A DNA stretch of 64,000 nt from a marine gamma proteobacterium HTCC2148 (GTDB lineage: Bacteria; Pseudomonadota; Gammaproteobacteria; Pseudomonadales; Halieaceae). Both the position numbers and the translations under genes were made by a program. Below the pieces are notes generated by a model. The model was not told where the DNA came from. It saw only the letters and a list, made by a program, of their open reading frames with translations, and made no database searches. Positions 8,283-17,408 of the stretch are shown in pieces. Positions within the stretch are counted from its first letter, which is position 1, and each line of letters opens with the position of its first letter. The DNA lies in NCBI GenBank assembly GCA_000156295.1, contig DS999235.1, positions 35,914 to 99,913 on the forward strand, in the 5' to 3' direction.

Positions 8283-8630
8283 ATGTTTGTTCGCATGTCG
8301 GTTGTTGTTTTGCTCGCTTTGGTTCTCTGTGCTTGCGGTGACGCGAGCACGGTTGGCAATGAAGCGGTAAGCCGCAGTCTCAAGCCTGCCGACGCTGAAC
8401 TGGCCAGTATTTATAACCGCAGCTGTCGCAGTTGTCATACGGTCGCGGGAACGGGGTCCCCGCTCACGGGTGACAAGATTGCATGGGCTCCGCGCATGGA
8501 AAAGGGTATCAACACACTGCTGGATAATGTGGTTAATGGCTATGGTGGAATGCCGCCCCTTGGGCTTTGTATGGACTGTGATGCTGACCAGTTCGAGGCG
8601 TTGATCGTGTTCATGGCGACAGGGCAATAG
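8283..8630 (+). CDS. Cytochrome c5-like lipoprotein
   Basis: A 115-residue exported monohaem cytochrome. The signal peptide ends in a lipobox-like LCAC (Cys18 as the lipidated residue), followed by a linker. The haem site CRSCH is at residues 48-52, and a Met ligand lies in GGMPP at about 88. The closing motif LCMDCDADQFEALIVFM has the disulfide-forming CxxC and DxxE pattern of the cytochrome c5/c555 family. It sits at the periplasmic face as an electron carrier. AGGGTG lies upstream of the ATG. The flavoprotein gene starts 2 nt after its stop, so the cytochrome is most likely its electron acceptor (inference; plant galactonolactone dehydrogenase of the same family reduces cytochrome c). Confidence 0.88.
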   Translation: MFVRMSVVVLLALVLCACGDASTVGNEAVSRSLKPADAELASIYNRSCRSCHTVAGTGSPLTGDKIAWAPRMEKGINTLLDNVVNGYGGMPPLGLCMDCDADQFEALIVFMATGQ

Positions 8631-8632
8631 CA

Positions 8633-10006
8633 ATGTTGAATAGACGCAACCTGATTGCGGCAATGGGTGGACTCGCATTGGCGAGTCGCTATGGTGTACT
8701 TCCTGCAATGGCTGCAGAGAAACGTCGCCTACCATGGCGCAATTGGTCGGGTTCCCAGCAATGTCTGCCTCAGTCGCGTATTGCGCCCGCAAGCCTGGCC
8801 GAACTGCAGGAGTTGGTGGCAAGTACCGAGGGAATTATTCGCCCGGTTGGCGCTGGGCATTCGTTCTCTCCTTTGGTTCCAACGGATGACACCCTGGTTT
8901 CCTTATCTCGATTGGGTGGCGTGAGTGATGCCGATAGTGCGACGCTGCAGGCCACAATTGGCGGAGGCACACGCTTGGGGGATATAGGGCAGCCGCTGCA
9001 AGATGCAGGTCAGGCATTGATTAACATGCCTGACATCGACGAGCAGACGCTCGCTGGCAGTTTGGCGACTGCAACCCATGGTACGGGCGCTGGGTTGGGT
9101 TGCATGTCTACCTTTGTAAAGGGTCTACAAATTGTCAACGCCCGCGGCGAACTGGTGGATTGTGATGCGCTCAACAAGCCTGAATTGTTTCAGGCGGCCA
9201 AAGTTTCGTTGGGCAGCCTGGGTTTGATCACCCAGGTCCGAATGCAAAGCGTGGAACCCTATCGACTGCGTCGCGAAACCGTGTGGATGGAATTTGAAGA
9301 AATGTTGGAAAATGCCGACAGCATGGCTGACCAGCATCGAAACTTCGAGTTTTACTACGTGCCGTTTTCCGGTATGGGTTTCACCGACGTTCATGACCTC
9401 ACCGACGAGCCTGTGGGTACCACTGGCAAGAATGACCCCAACGAAGGGGCAATGGAACTTAAGATGCTGCGGGATTGGTTGGAGTGGTCACCCACCTTGC
9501 GGCGATTGGTTCTGGGCTCCTATGCCAGCACTATCCCCGATGAGATCACCATTGGTAACTCCTGGAAAAACTATGCCAATGAACGCAACGTGCGTTTCAA
9601 TGAGATGGAGTATCACCTGCCGCGAGAGGCGGGCTTAAAGGCATTAAGAGAAATCGTTGCAACGCTTGAAAGCAGTCATCATGAGGTGTTTTTCCCCATT
9701 GAAGTTCGCTATGTCAAAGGGGACGATATCTGGCTTAGCCCGTTCTATCAGCAGGACTCTATGTCAATCGCGGTACATCGTTACTTTGAAGAGGATTACA
9801 AACCCTACTTCAAAACATTGGAACCGATATTTAGAAAATATGGCGGCAGGCCGCATTGGGGAAAACTGAACAGTCTGGGCAGCGCCGACTTCAAGGAATT
9901 GTATCCACACTGGAATGACTTCGCTGAGGTGCGTGCCCAAATGGACCCAACAGGACGCTTTCTTAATCCGTACCTGCGTGATTTGTTTATGGGCGAGACC
10001 GGCTGA
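8633..10006 (+). CDS. Exported FAD-linked lactone oxidase/dehydrogenase-like protein
   Basis: A 457-residue flavoprotein of the aldonolactone oxidase group (L-gulono-gamma-lactone / D-arabinono-1,4-lactone oxidase family). The N-terminus has a Tat-like signal (NRRNLIAAMGGLALA, cleavage near AMA-AE). The PCMH-type FAD domain (about residues 45-220) contains RPVGAGHSFS, whose His76 matches the residue that binds FAD covalently in gulonolactone oxidase, and the GGGTRLGDI and ATATHGTG nucleotide segments. The C-terminal ALO domain ends with the HWGK motif at about 408-411 and DPTGRFLNPYL. It would oxidise a sugar lactone or related alcohol in the periplasm and pass electrons to the cytochrome encoded just upstream. 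The substrate is unknown. The stop TGA shares a base with the next ATG. Confidence 0.87.
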   Translation: MLNRRNLIAAMGGLALASRYGVLPAMAAEKRRLPWRNWSGSQQCLPQSRIAPASLAELQELVASTEGIIRPVGAGHSFSPLVPTDDTLVSLSRLGGVSDADSATLQATIGGGTRLGDIGQPLQDAGQALINMPDIDEQTLAGSLATATHGTGAGLGCMSTFVKGLQIVNARGELVDCDALNKPELFQAAKVSLGSLGLITQVRMQSVEPYRLRRETVWMEFEEMLENADSMADQHRNFEFYYVPFSGMGFTDVHDLTDEPVGTTGKNDPNEGAMELKMLRDWLEWSPTLRRLVLGSYASTIPDEITIGNSWKNYANERNVRFNEMEYHLPREAGLKALREIVATLESSHHEVFFPIEVRYVKGDDIWLSPFYQQDSMSIAVHRYFEEDYKPYFKTLEPIFRKYGGRPHWGKLNSLGSADFKELYPHWNDFAEVRAQMDPTGRFLNPYLRDLFMGETG

Positions 10007-11265
10007 TGAAGCGACGTAGCGTGCTGCTTGGAGCGGCCGGATTGGCGGGTGCCGGGTGGTTGCTGCGTCCCACAGATACGGGAGAGAACCACGCGCCGTA
10101 TTTTCAAGCGCTAAGCGAAGGTCTGGGTCAGCAGGGCAGGGCGGTGCCTACCCTGGTTATAGACCGCACCGCATTGCATGAAAATATAGCGACCTTAAAG
10201 CGCCATATTGATGATCGCTTTGCCTATCGTATCGTGGCTAAGTCGCTTCCGTCCCTGCCGCTGCTAGAGGAGGTGATGAAATACTCGGGCAGTAATCGAC
10301 TGATGTTGTTCAACCAGCCATTTATTAATCAGGTGGCGGTGGCTTTTCCAGAAGCAGATGTTCTACTCGGTAAACCGATGCCCGTCGCTGCGGCAAGACG
10401 TTTTTATGCAGAATATTCGGGTGGGCCGTTCACTGCTTCCCAACAATTACACTGGCTGCTGGATACACCTGAGCGCGTTAAGCAATATGCTGCTCTGGCG
10501 TCGGAGTTGGGTGAGGCCCTGTCCATTTGTATTGAGCTGGATGTGGGGTTGCACAGAGGTGGAGTCAGTAATGATTCTGACTTTCTTGAGATGTTGACGC
10601 TGCTACAGGATTCGGAGCATTTAAAGTTTCGCGGACTCATGGGTTACGAACCGCACATTGTGAAAGTGCCGGGCAACCCGGAAACCTATCGAGATGCTTC
10701 GATGGCTGCTTATAGCCACTATCTTGAACTGGCTCGCAATACTTTGGCCGCGGATTGGCCAGTGGCTCCCATCCTGAACGCGTCGGGGAGCCCTACCTAT
10801 CAGCTATATGATCGCGGTGACTATCCGTTCAATGAATTGGCAGCGGGTTCGTGCCTGGTGAAGCCTTCTGACTTCGATCTGCCCTCGCTGGAAGATCATA
10901 TTGCTGCCAGCTACATCGCTGCCCCGGTGCTTAAACGGCTTGAGCAAACACGTATTCCAGGGATTGATCTGGGCAAGTTGCAGGCTATGTGGAACCCAAA
11001 TCGCGAGCGTGCGTTTTTCACTTATGGTGGCTATTGGAAAGCAGAACCGGTCTCTCCCCGAGGCCTGAGTACCAATCCGCTGTACGGTCGTTCAACTAAT
11101 CAAGAGCTGTTTAATGGTTCCAGCAGTGTTGATCTGCAGCCTGATGACTGGGTGTTTCTGCGCCCTACGCAGAGTGAGTTTGTGTTTTTACAGTTTGGTG
11201 ATATCGCCGTTTATGAAGCGGGTCGCGTGACCGAACAGTGGCCAGTGTTCATGACCGAGGCCTGA
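10006..11265 (+). CDS. Exported fold-III PLP enzyme (alanine racemase N / D-threonine aldolase-like)
   Basis: A 419-residue protein of the DSD1/D-threonine aldolase type, with an N-terminal alanine-racemase-like TIM barrel. The opening PTLVIDRTALHENIATLK is typical, and the predicted PLP lysine is Lys79 in RIVAKS. A strand with CIELDVGLHRGGV follows, then GLMGYEPHIVK. A C-terminal beta domain ends with WVFLRPTQSEFVFLQFGDIAVYE. The N-terminus KRRSVLLGAAGLAGAG is a Tat-like signal, so the enzyme would be exported folded with its PLP. That is unusual, as relatives are mostly cytoplasmic. Translation is coupled to the flavoprotein gene (TGATG). The reaction is unknown; amino-acid aldol cleavage or dehydration on a D-hydroxy amino acid is the family precedent. 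Confidence 0.82.
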   Translation: MKRRSVLLGAAGLAGAGWLLRPTDTGENHAPYFQALSEGLGQQGRAVPTLVIDRTALHENIATLKRHIDDRFAYRIVAKSLPSLPLLEEVMKYSGSNRLMLFNQPFINQVAVAFPEADVLLGKPMPVAAARRFYAEYSGGPFTASQQLHWLLDTPERVKQYAALASELGEALSICIELDVGLHRGGVSNDSDFLEMLTLLQDSEHLKFRGLMGYEPHIVKVPGNPETYRDASMAAYSHYLELARNTLAADWPVAPILNASGSPTYQLYDRGDYPFNELAAGSCLVKPSDFDLPSLEDHIAASYIAAPVLKRLEQTRIPGIDLGKLQAMWNPNRERAFFTYGGYWKAEPVSPRGLSTNPLYGRSTNQELFNGSSSVDLQPDDWVFLRPTQSEFVFLQFGDIAVYEAGRVTEQWPVFMTEA

Positions 11266-11395
11266 ATTTGGGCCTTGCGGTCCCCGCCAGTGCATGTGAG
11301 CTTTAACTGTGCATCCCTGACGAACAAAGAGCCCCGGCGCCAGCGTTGCGCGGCTCAAAGTATCTCAATGAAGCCTATCGGCAGCAATTGATCTT

Positions 11396-11474
11396 GGGTA
11401 ATAGTAATACCCTCTAATGCCAAGAGATTATGCCGGTGTTATATTGTCCGCCTTTTTTAGAGGGTTATCCCTCT
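11396..11474 (+). promoter_or_regulatory. Leader hairpins before DAHP synthase
   Basis: Two short perfect inverted repeats lie in the 239-bp gap upstream of the DAHP synthase gene: GGGTA-7nt-TACCC (11396-11412) and AGAGGG-TTAT-CCCTCT (11459-11474). The second is preceded rather than followed by a T-run, so it is not a terminator on this strand. They may be operator or leader RNA structure. No TyrR- or TrpR-box consensus was recognised and no leader peptide rich in aromatic residues was seen. Confidence 0.3.
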
Positions 11475-11504
11475 TAGCTAAAGCCACAGAAAGGTTTATT
11501 GAAT

Positions 11505-12557
11505 ATGACTGCCAATACAGACGATCTCCGGATTCAGAAAACCAAGGAGCTGATGTCTCCTGAGCAATTAATTGGAGACATTGGTGTTAGTGATGCTGCT
11601 GCCTCTGTCGTCGCCAACGCGCGGCGAAGCATACACAACATACTTACTGGCGAAGATGATCGCCTGCTGGTTATCGTGGGCCCCTGTTCTATCCATGACC
11701 CGGATGCCGCGCGAGAATACGCAGGAAAATTAAAGGCCGCAGCCGACGCGGTTGCCGACGATGTATTCGTGGTGATGCGAGTGTACTTTGAAAAACCACG
11801 CACCACGGTGGGCTGGAAAGGCCTGATAAACGACCCCGATCTGAACAATACATTTCAAATCAGCAAAGGTTTGCACCTAGCGCGGAAGCTTCTCGCTGAC
11901 CTTGCAGACATGGGGCTGCCGACCGGCACTGAATACCTGGACTTGATCAGCCCGCAGTATTACGCGGACTTGATCTCCTGGGGGGCCATTGGCGCGCGCA
12001 CTACCGAGAGTCAGACTCATCGGGAACTGGCGTCCGGCCTTTCTTGCCCCGTCGGCTTTAAGAACGCTACAGACGGCGATATTCAGGTCGCTGTCGATGC
12101 TATTAACTCAGCCTCACAGCCTCACAACTTCTTATCGGTGACCAAGCAGGGACACTCGGCAATTTTTCAGACTGCTGGCAATGAGGACTGCCATATTATT
12201 CTCCGCGGAGGCAGGCACCCTAATTACGATATGTTCTCAGTCGATGACGCCAGTAATATGTTGACTAAGGGCGGCCTGGCCGCACGCATCATGATTGATG
12301 CCTCCCATGCCAATAGTCGAAAAATTCCCGCTCGCCAGCTGGATGTAGCCTCAGATATCGCTACACAGGTGGCTCGGGGTAACAACAATATTTTCGGCAT
12401 CATGCTTGAAAGTAATCTGGTAGAGGGTCGCCAGGACGTAGTGTCGGGGCAGCCACTAACTTACGGGCAGAGTATCACTGACGCTTGCGTTAACTGGGAT
12501 GATACCCAGTCATTGCTGCTGGAACTGGCCACTGCGGTGCAACTGCGTCGCGGTTAG
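11505..12557 (+). CDS. Phospho-2-dehydro-3-deoxyheptonate aldolase (DAHP synthase, class I AroF/G/H type)
   Basis: First enzyme of the shikimate pathway; it condenses phosphoenolpyruvate and erythrose 4-phosphate into DAHP. With the ATG at 11505 the product is 350 residues, the same length as E. coli AroG. An in-frame TTG at 11499 is the alternative. Class I motifs are all present: VGPCSIHDPDAAREYA near residue 60, RVYFEKPRTTVGWKGLINDP, GARTTESQTHRELASGLS, LRGGRHPNYD and IDASHANSRK (metal-binding His). AAAGG precedes the start. Which aromatic amino acid feeds back on it cannot be decided by eye, so no aroF/G/H symbol is given. The gene is monocistronic and its stop overlaps the convergent metallo-hydrolase stop by 4 bp (TTAG). 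Confidence 0.95.
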   Translation: MTANTDDLRIQKTKELMSPEQLIGDIGVSDAAASVVANARRSIHNILTGEDDRLLVIVGPCSIHDPDAAREYAGKLKAAADAVADDVFVVMRVYFEKPRTTVGWKGLINDPDLNNTFQISKGLHLARKLLADLADMGLPTGTEYLDLISPQYYADLISWGAIGARTTESQTHRELASGLSCPVGFKNATDGDIQVAVDAINSASQPHNFLSVTKQGHSAIFQTAGNEDCHIILRGGRHPNYDMFSVDDASNMLTKGGLAARIMIDASHANSRKIPARQLDVASDIATQVARGNNNIFGIMLESNLVEGRQDVVSGQPLTYGQSITDACVNWDDTQSLLLELATAVQLRRG

Positions 12558-14023
12558 CGCCTGCGAGCTCGTTCTTTGGCCGCAGTCATTTGGTCCAGAT
12601 AAGTTAGCAACTCCATGGTATTCGTATCCGGATCGAGAATCCTTGACTTGTATACATCAAACACCAGTTGCTGTACTTCGGCGTTGTCAGGCCTCGCATA
12701 AAATAGCCAGTCAGTGAGGTGCGATGCAAGCCGAATATCCTGATTAATCAGTTTGCGAGCATAGCTGGTGATTGCCGGGATGTTCCCGCCAGCCAGTTCG
12801 ATAATCATATTGCCCTGCTGCTCCATTGAGGCGGGGGTCCAGTTTGAGGGAATATCATCCCACCAGCCGGTGTACTTCTTGATCACCATTTTGGAAATGT
12901 CGTTGGGGGTGACGTATTGCACGTTAAGGCTGGGGTGATTGGCCAGATGCTCCGGTAGTTGTACGGAGCCAAAAATCTGTTCCTTACGCTTGCCTGCGTT
13001 GAGTCCATCAATCGTGTGGTTGACGATGTAGTCGAAAGCTTCTGCCAGCGCCAGGAAGTTCTCTTGAATGACCGCAGGTTCAGTAATTTCTTTACCGTGA
13101 GCTGGTAGCAGAATTTGTGGATTCAGTGCAGCCATTTCCTTCATAGCCACAGACCATTCTTCGACATGGCGTTGTGAGCGCTTGCCATTCCCTGCGTTGG
13201 GGAGGAACCCCTGGTAGTAGTCGGCGCTGGCGAGCGCCTTACGGCCGGGGACCCAAACGTAAAGCTGATCGTCAGTTTCTCCCTTGTGATGTTGCAGTAT
13301 AAAGGTTTCGTCACCGACTTCGATTTCAAGTCGGTCAGTGAAATAGCGGGTAGGCCATACCAGGTCAGAGGTGGAGGCGGGCAGCTGATCTTCCGGCTGA
13401 CTCATGTATTTTGCCAGTGAGCCTCGCAGTCGAATATAACGATTGAAGCGAGGTTTGAGTAAATCGTGTGCGATTATCTGCGGTGTTTCTCCGGCTTCTA
13501 TAATCGCCCAGGTACCGTAAGCATGATCAACATGTCCATGAGAATATATGACGGTGTGGATGGGCTTGTCTGTTACTGAACGTATGGCATCGAGAACGGC
13601 AGGGCCTGCAGGTCCCATGCCGGCATCGACCAACACGACACCTTCCTCGGTGACAAAAAATGCCGCGTTTACGATGGGCATTCGAATCAGGTAGCTGCCA
13701 GGGCCGACTTCAACAACATGGGTTTTCTTGCGCACGTCTTCAATGGCAGATTTGGTGCGACCGAACATATTTTGCGCTGCTTCGATTGAGTATTCGCCAC
13801 CGAAAGAACCGCCTTCCATCAGGCGGCTGATGATTTCGGGGTTTTCTGCTAAAACCATGGTGCGGGTTTTAACGCCGGCTGAATTCCCAACCACTTCAAC
13901 AGCGGCCGTTCTGGCCTTATTTGCTGTATCCCGAGCGACGGTGGCGATATCAGTATCTGAAAGCAGCATTCCAATCAAAAGTGAGAGGGCGGCCACAAGG
14001 CAATAGCTCAGCAGATTTTTCAC
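12554..14023 (-). CDS. Metallo-beta-lactamase fold protein, alkylsulfatase-like
   Basis: A 489-residue exported hydrolase. An N-terminal hydrophobic segment (residues 3-21) acts as a signal or anchor. The metallo-beta-lactamase core starts near residue 108. The dinuclear metal motif HGHVDH is at residues 162-167, further ligands are likely in LQHHKGETDDQLYVW, and LLPAHGKEI follows. The C-terminal half has the helical, dimerisation-like region seen in SdsA1/BDS1-type alkylsulfatases, although the SCP2-like tail of full-length members (about 650 residues) is missing. Substrates might be alkyl sulfates or other esters. The start is GTG at 14023, preceded by GGAG. It lies downstream of TonB receptor 2 on the other side of that gene's terminator, so it is probably transcribed separately. 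Confidence 0.8.
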   Translation of the reverse strand: MKNLLSYCLVAALSLLIGMLLSDTDIATVARDTANKARTAAVEVVGNSAGVKTRTMVLAENPEIISRLMEGGSFGGEYSIEAAQNMFGRTKSAIEDVRKKTHVVEVGPGSYLIRMPIVNAAFFVTEEGVVLVDAGMGPAGPAVLDAIRSVTDKPIHTVIYSHGHVDHAYGTWAIIEAGETPQIIAHDLLKPRFNRYIRLRGSLAKYMSQPEDQLPASTSDLVWPTRYFTDRLEIEVGDETFILQHHKGETDDQLYVWVPGRKALASADYYQGFLPNAGNGKRSQRHVEEWSVAMKEMAALNPQILLPAHGKEITEPAVIQENFLALAEAFDYIVNHTIDGLNAGKRKEQIFGSVQLPEHLANHPSLNVQYVTPNDISKMVIKKYTGWWDDIPSNWTPASMEQQGNMIIELAGGNIPAITSYARKLINQDIRLASHLTDWLFYARPDNAEVQQLVFDVYKSRILDPDTNTMELLTYLDQMTAAKERARRR

Positions 14024-14117
14024 GTAATTCTCCAGAAATTTTCCAGCATTTTATCGGTCAGGTGGGTGTTTGATAAATGGCCATTCGGGCCGAATTATGC
14101 CGGCTGGACTGTACCTA

Positions 14118-14147
14118 CAAAAAAAGGGCAACCCTGGGGCTGCCCTT
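14118..14147 (-). terminator. Rho-independent terminator after TonB-dependent receptor 2
   Basis: Read on the minus strand, the stem AAGGGCA/TGCCCTT with a 10-nt loop is followed by a run of seven T residues. It lies about 22 nt after the receptor stop and upstream of the metallo-hydrolase start, separating the two transcripts. Confidence 0.88.
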
Positions 14148-14169
14148 CAGTGATCATCCGGCATTATGC

Positions 14170-16476
14170 CTAGAAATTGTAACGGGCAGTGACACCAATA
14201 GTGCGCGCGGCCTGGATGTTGGACTGGGTGTATGACCCCCCGCTAGCGTCAATATCATAGGAGTCCGGTCCCTGTTCAAAGTTGACTTCATCGGAATCAA
14301 GCAGGTTTTTGGCCCAGAGAGAAATGTCCCAGGTGAAGTCACTGCTGCGCAGTCCCGTATAGACGTTGATCACCTGAGTGTCTTCGAACGTGGCTCTGGT
14401 GTTGCCAATACCTGCTGATGCAGTAGTGTTCTCGCGCTCATCGGTGTATTTGTACAAACCGCGTATGTACCACTCGGTGGATGAGAACGAAACAAAGAAC
14501 TCCGAGTTGAGGCTGACGGTGAGCTCAGGCTCTCCACCAAGGCTGTCACCGCCAATATCACAGGAACCTAGAATCTCGCCGGGCTCGCGTTCGTTGCAAG
14601 GTGCTTGAGCGCCATCGTCCCATTCGCCTTTGGTGTAGGAAAATGCGCCGCCGGCGATCCAGTTCTCTGTTAGCAAGTACTGGCCTTCCAGCTCTATCCC
14701 CCAGATCGACGCATCGCCGTTATAGATGAGCCCGCCTGATATATCCTGTGGTGCGCCATTGTCGTCGATAACTTGCACGCCGCGGACAAAGCCCAGATAG
14801 CCATCGAAGTCTTGATAGTAGAGGGCGCCGTTGAGTGTGCCCCGTCCATCCATATAGCGCCCTTTAAATCCAATTTCCAGTGAGTCACTGGTTTCTTCAT
14901 CATGAATTAAGTCGCCCTCACCGTTGGGGAGGAATGCGACATTGGGTGTCGGGTTAATCGATGTGCCACTGGGGCGATAGCCTCTGTTATACGCACCGTA
15001 AACAGTGGTGTTATCTGTCCATTCGTAGCGCAGCGTCAACGAGCCGGTTACTGCATCTTCCAGTGTTTGCTCAAACTCATCGCTGACTCCCTCAATCGGG
15101 AAAGTCTCGGCGATGCCTGCTTCAATCGCTGGGAGGGCCGCAAGAAGGAAGTCTGGTACATAGTTCAAATCGCCGAAAAACACATCTGCTCGTCTAAAAG
15201 AATCGTAATCCGTGTAACGTAAGCCTGCTTCCAGACTCACGTTATCTGTCAGGTAAAACGTATTGTGGGTGAACAGCGCCCATTCGGTCCTGTCGACTGG
15301 AATGACCCCGAATGAATAGAATGAGATTCCTCCGAAGACTGCTGTATTGGCAAGAAAACTGGTGTCTGTTTGCTGATCGAGGTAAAAGGCGCCCACCATC
15401 CAATCCCAGAACTCATTGTCCAGGGACGAAAGTCGGAACTCTTGTGAAAACGCTTCGACCAGCGTGTTTGCGCTCTGGTCGGTGAGGCTTCGTGTGTCTG
15501 GAACGTAGTTGGCTCGATCATTTTGTGTGCCCGAAAGCTTGTCACTATCAGTCCAGCCGCTAATAGAGATAAAGTCCAGATCTCCGATAGACCAATCAAC
15601 TTGAAGATTGTAGAGGTCGTACTCTAGGTTGCCGTAGTCGTTAGTTTTGCCTAGCGCAGTTGTGTCTTGAGGGTTTAGTGTGGGGCGCTCGCCCAGTGAG
15701 TCTGTGCCATTCATTGCTTTGGGGTCTTCGATTTCTCGATCGAAATACTGATAGACAAAAGACGCAGCAAGTTCGTCTGTTACCTGCCACTTGGCGCTCA
15801 GGCGCGCAGAGGTGGCTTCCGACTTAGGATCGTCCAGTCCGGTGGTGATATTGTCAACATCGGTGGAATTGTTTTCGTCGTAAACAGCAGCAATTCGTAC
15901 GCCAAATACGCCATCTACGATTGCCCCGCCCCACGCTGCCTGCGTGTTCAGTCCGTCGTTATCGCCTACAGTCGCCTCAACATAGCCGCTGCTCTCGAGT
16001 ACATCGGCACCGCGGGTAATCAGGTTAATAGCGCCGCCCGGAGATGTTCTGCCCTGCAGTGTACCCTGTGGACCTCGCAAGACTTCTATTCGCTCCATGT
16101 CATACAGCTGGGAAAAGGCAACATCTGTGCGGATTACCTGATCATTCCAAAAAACGCTGACCACGCCGCTCGCTCCCGCTTCTGGATCGAGGCTGATGCC
16201 TCGCATCGCGATGGTGCTATTTCGGGCATTGGGAGATAACAGGCTCAATCCTGCGGTTTGCTCTTCTATGTCACCAAAAGCCAGCGAGTTGTACTTCTCC
16301 AAATCTTCGCCAGTGACTACGTTAACGGTGCCCGAAATTTCTTGAATAGTGGCTGCGCGTTTTGTCGCCGTTACGATGACTTCTTCAAGCACAAGTTGCT
16401 GGGCGACGCTGGGGAATGCAATCGCAGCCAGTGCACTGGCGAGTAATGTTCTTTTTACGGAGTGAGTGTTAAGCAT
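14170..16476 (-). CDS. TonB-dependent outer-membrane receptor
   Basis: A 768-residue TonB-dependent receptor. A signal peptide (ending SVAQQ) precedes the TonB box LEEVIVTATKR and a plug domain with MERIEVLRGPQGTLQGRTSPGGAINLIT. A long barrel carries the repeated acidic loops usual for this class and ends in a C-terminal aromatic residue (TARYNF). It would import an unknown ligand, energised by a TonB system such as the one at 54-59 kb. It is a distinct paralogue of the first receptor, not a tandem copy. The gene has its own terminator and about 250 bp upstream without coding sequence, which presumably holds its promoter. No adjacent transporter or regulator indicates a ligand. Confidence 0.93.
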   Translation of the reverse strand: MLNTHSVKRTLLASALAAIAFPSVAQQLVLEEVIVTATKRAATIQEISGTVNVVTGEDLEKYNSLAFGDIEEQTAGLSLLSPNARNSTIAMRGISLDPEAGASGVVSVFWNDQVIRTDVAFSQLYDMERIEVLRGPQGTLQGRTSPGGAINLITRGADVLESSGYVEATVGDNDGLNTQAAWGGAIVDGVFGVRIAAVYDENNSTDVDNITTGLDDPKSEATSARLSAKWQVTDELAASFVYQYFDREIEDPKAMNGTDSLGERPTLNPQDTTALGKTNDYGNLEYDLYNLQVDWSIGDLDFISISGWTDSDKLSGTQNDRANYVPDTRSLTDQSANTLVEAFSQEFRLSSLDNEFWDWMVGAFYLDQQTDTSFLANTAVFGGISFYSFGVIPVDRTEWALFTHNTFYLTDNVSLEAGLRYTDYDSFRRADVFFGDLNYVPDFLLAALPAIEAGIAETFPIEGVSDEFEQTLEDAVTGSLTLRYEWTDNTTVYGAYNRGYRPSGTSINPTPNVAFLPNGEGDLIHDEETSDSLEIGFKGRYMDGRGTLNGALYYQDFDGYLGFVRGVQVIDDNGAPQDISGGLIYNGDASIWGIELEGQYLLTENWIAGGAFSYTKGEWDDGAQAPCNEREPGEILGSCDIGGDSLGGEPELTVSLNSEFFVSFSSTEWYIRGLYKYTDERENTTASAGIGNTRATFEDTQVINVYTGLRSSDFTWDISLWAKNLLDSDEVNFEQGPDSYDIDASGGSYTQSNIQAARTIGVTARYNF

Positions 16477-16730
16477 TGTCTACCTCGGGCAGATTAGCCA
16501 GCAAACGTTATGTGCGGTTATCGCTTGCTCGCAGTTAATTATTTTTAGTTCAGTCACCATCCGCTGCGAGGGTGGTGTCAGAGTCTCAGTATATCTCGAC
16601 GGTACAACAATAAGAGGAGCCAGCGAGCTTAATAATGACCAAATCGGTCAAAACAGGTTGCCTTAACTTGATCTGGACGCTGGAGTTTAGTTCTTTGTAC
16701 TCGAACTTCGCCCGCGCAGGGGCTTTTCCA

Positions 16731-17375
16731 TTAGTGACGAGCACTGATCAAACTGGCTACAACAACGGCCATATAGAACGAACCGATCATCGCCTGCATG
16801 TAGGCGAGGGTTCGGCTGATGGCTATGGCAGGTGTGATTTCGCCGTACCCGACAGAGGTCATGGTGATATAGCTGTAGTACAGCGCATTAGAAAAATTGT
16901 CGCCCCAGTAGATGTGCTCTATGCCATTGAAGGCGTGCGGGAAGAATTCCATAGTAATCAAGTAAAGTGTGGCCCAGATCAAGCCCAGTAATATGTAAAT
17001 CGCGAGCGCACCAACGACAATATTGGCGGTGACTTTTTCTGGAAATAATACTTTACGAGCAGTTGTGAGAGCGACTCCCACGTAAAAGATAAGGGTGAAG
17101 GTCAAGGCGGCAACCGGGCCGGCTGACCAGTCCGAATATCGGTTGAAAATATTAGCCGTGGCGATGATAACGAACATGATCAAGACAAAATAACGCCAAT
17201 AGCGACCAAAATTCAGGCTCATGTAGGCGACAACGTGGGTTAACAGGATAAAAAGTTCTACTAGCATCATTCCCTTGGATTCGGGCACCGAATCGACAAA
17301 AGCGGAAGCCAGTAATAGCAAGAGCAGTGCAGCAGTAAAGTAAATGAAGTTGTTCTGCTGGGTGACATGTTTCAT
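16731..17375 (-). CDS. Two-pore-helix-type potassium channel (Ion_trans_2)
   Basis: A 214-residue inner-membrane protein with about six hydrophobic segments. The last two flank a canonical K+ selectivity filter, TMTSVGYGEITP at residues 171-182, as in prokaryotic K+ channels. No cytoplasmic RCK or nucleotide-binding domain is attached. The ATG at 17375 is preceded by AAGGGGATGAG. It is the last of four same-strand genes (channel, DUF481 barrel, GspG-domain lipoprotein, RCK channel). The spacing to the DUF481 gene is only 33 bp, so these two are probably co-transcribed. It likely conducts K+; regulation of gating is unknown, and the RCK protein nearby could be a partner. Confidence 0.85.
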   Translation of the reverse strand: MKHVTQQNNFIYFTAALLLLLLASAFVDSVPESKGMMLVELFILLTHVVAYMSLNFGRYWRYFVLIMFVIIATANIFNRYSDWSAGPVAALTFTLIFYVGVALTTARKVLFPEKVTANIVVGALAIYILLGLIWATLYLITMEFFPHAFNGIEHIYWGDNFSNALYYSYITMTSVGYGEITPAIAISRTLAYMQAMIGSFYMAVVVASLISARH

Positions 17376-17408
17376 GCACTCATCCCCTTTGTGTCGGCGC
17401 CATTAGGT

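Noticed and set aside
8070..8822. Minus-strand open frame of 250 codons across DUF501, the cytochrome and the flavoprotein start
   Set aside because: It is antisense to three well-supported genes and its translation shows no domain, signal or biased composition.
11459..11474. AGAGGG-TTAT-CCCTCT as a terminator
   Set aside because: The T-run precedes the hairpin on the plus strand and becomes an A-run after it on the minus strand, so it is not a rho-independent terminator in either direction.
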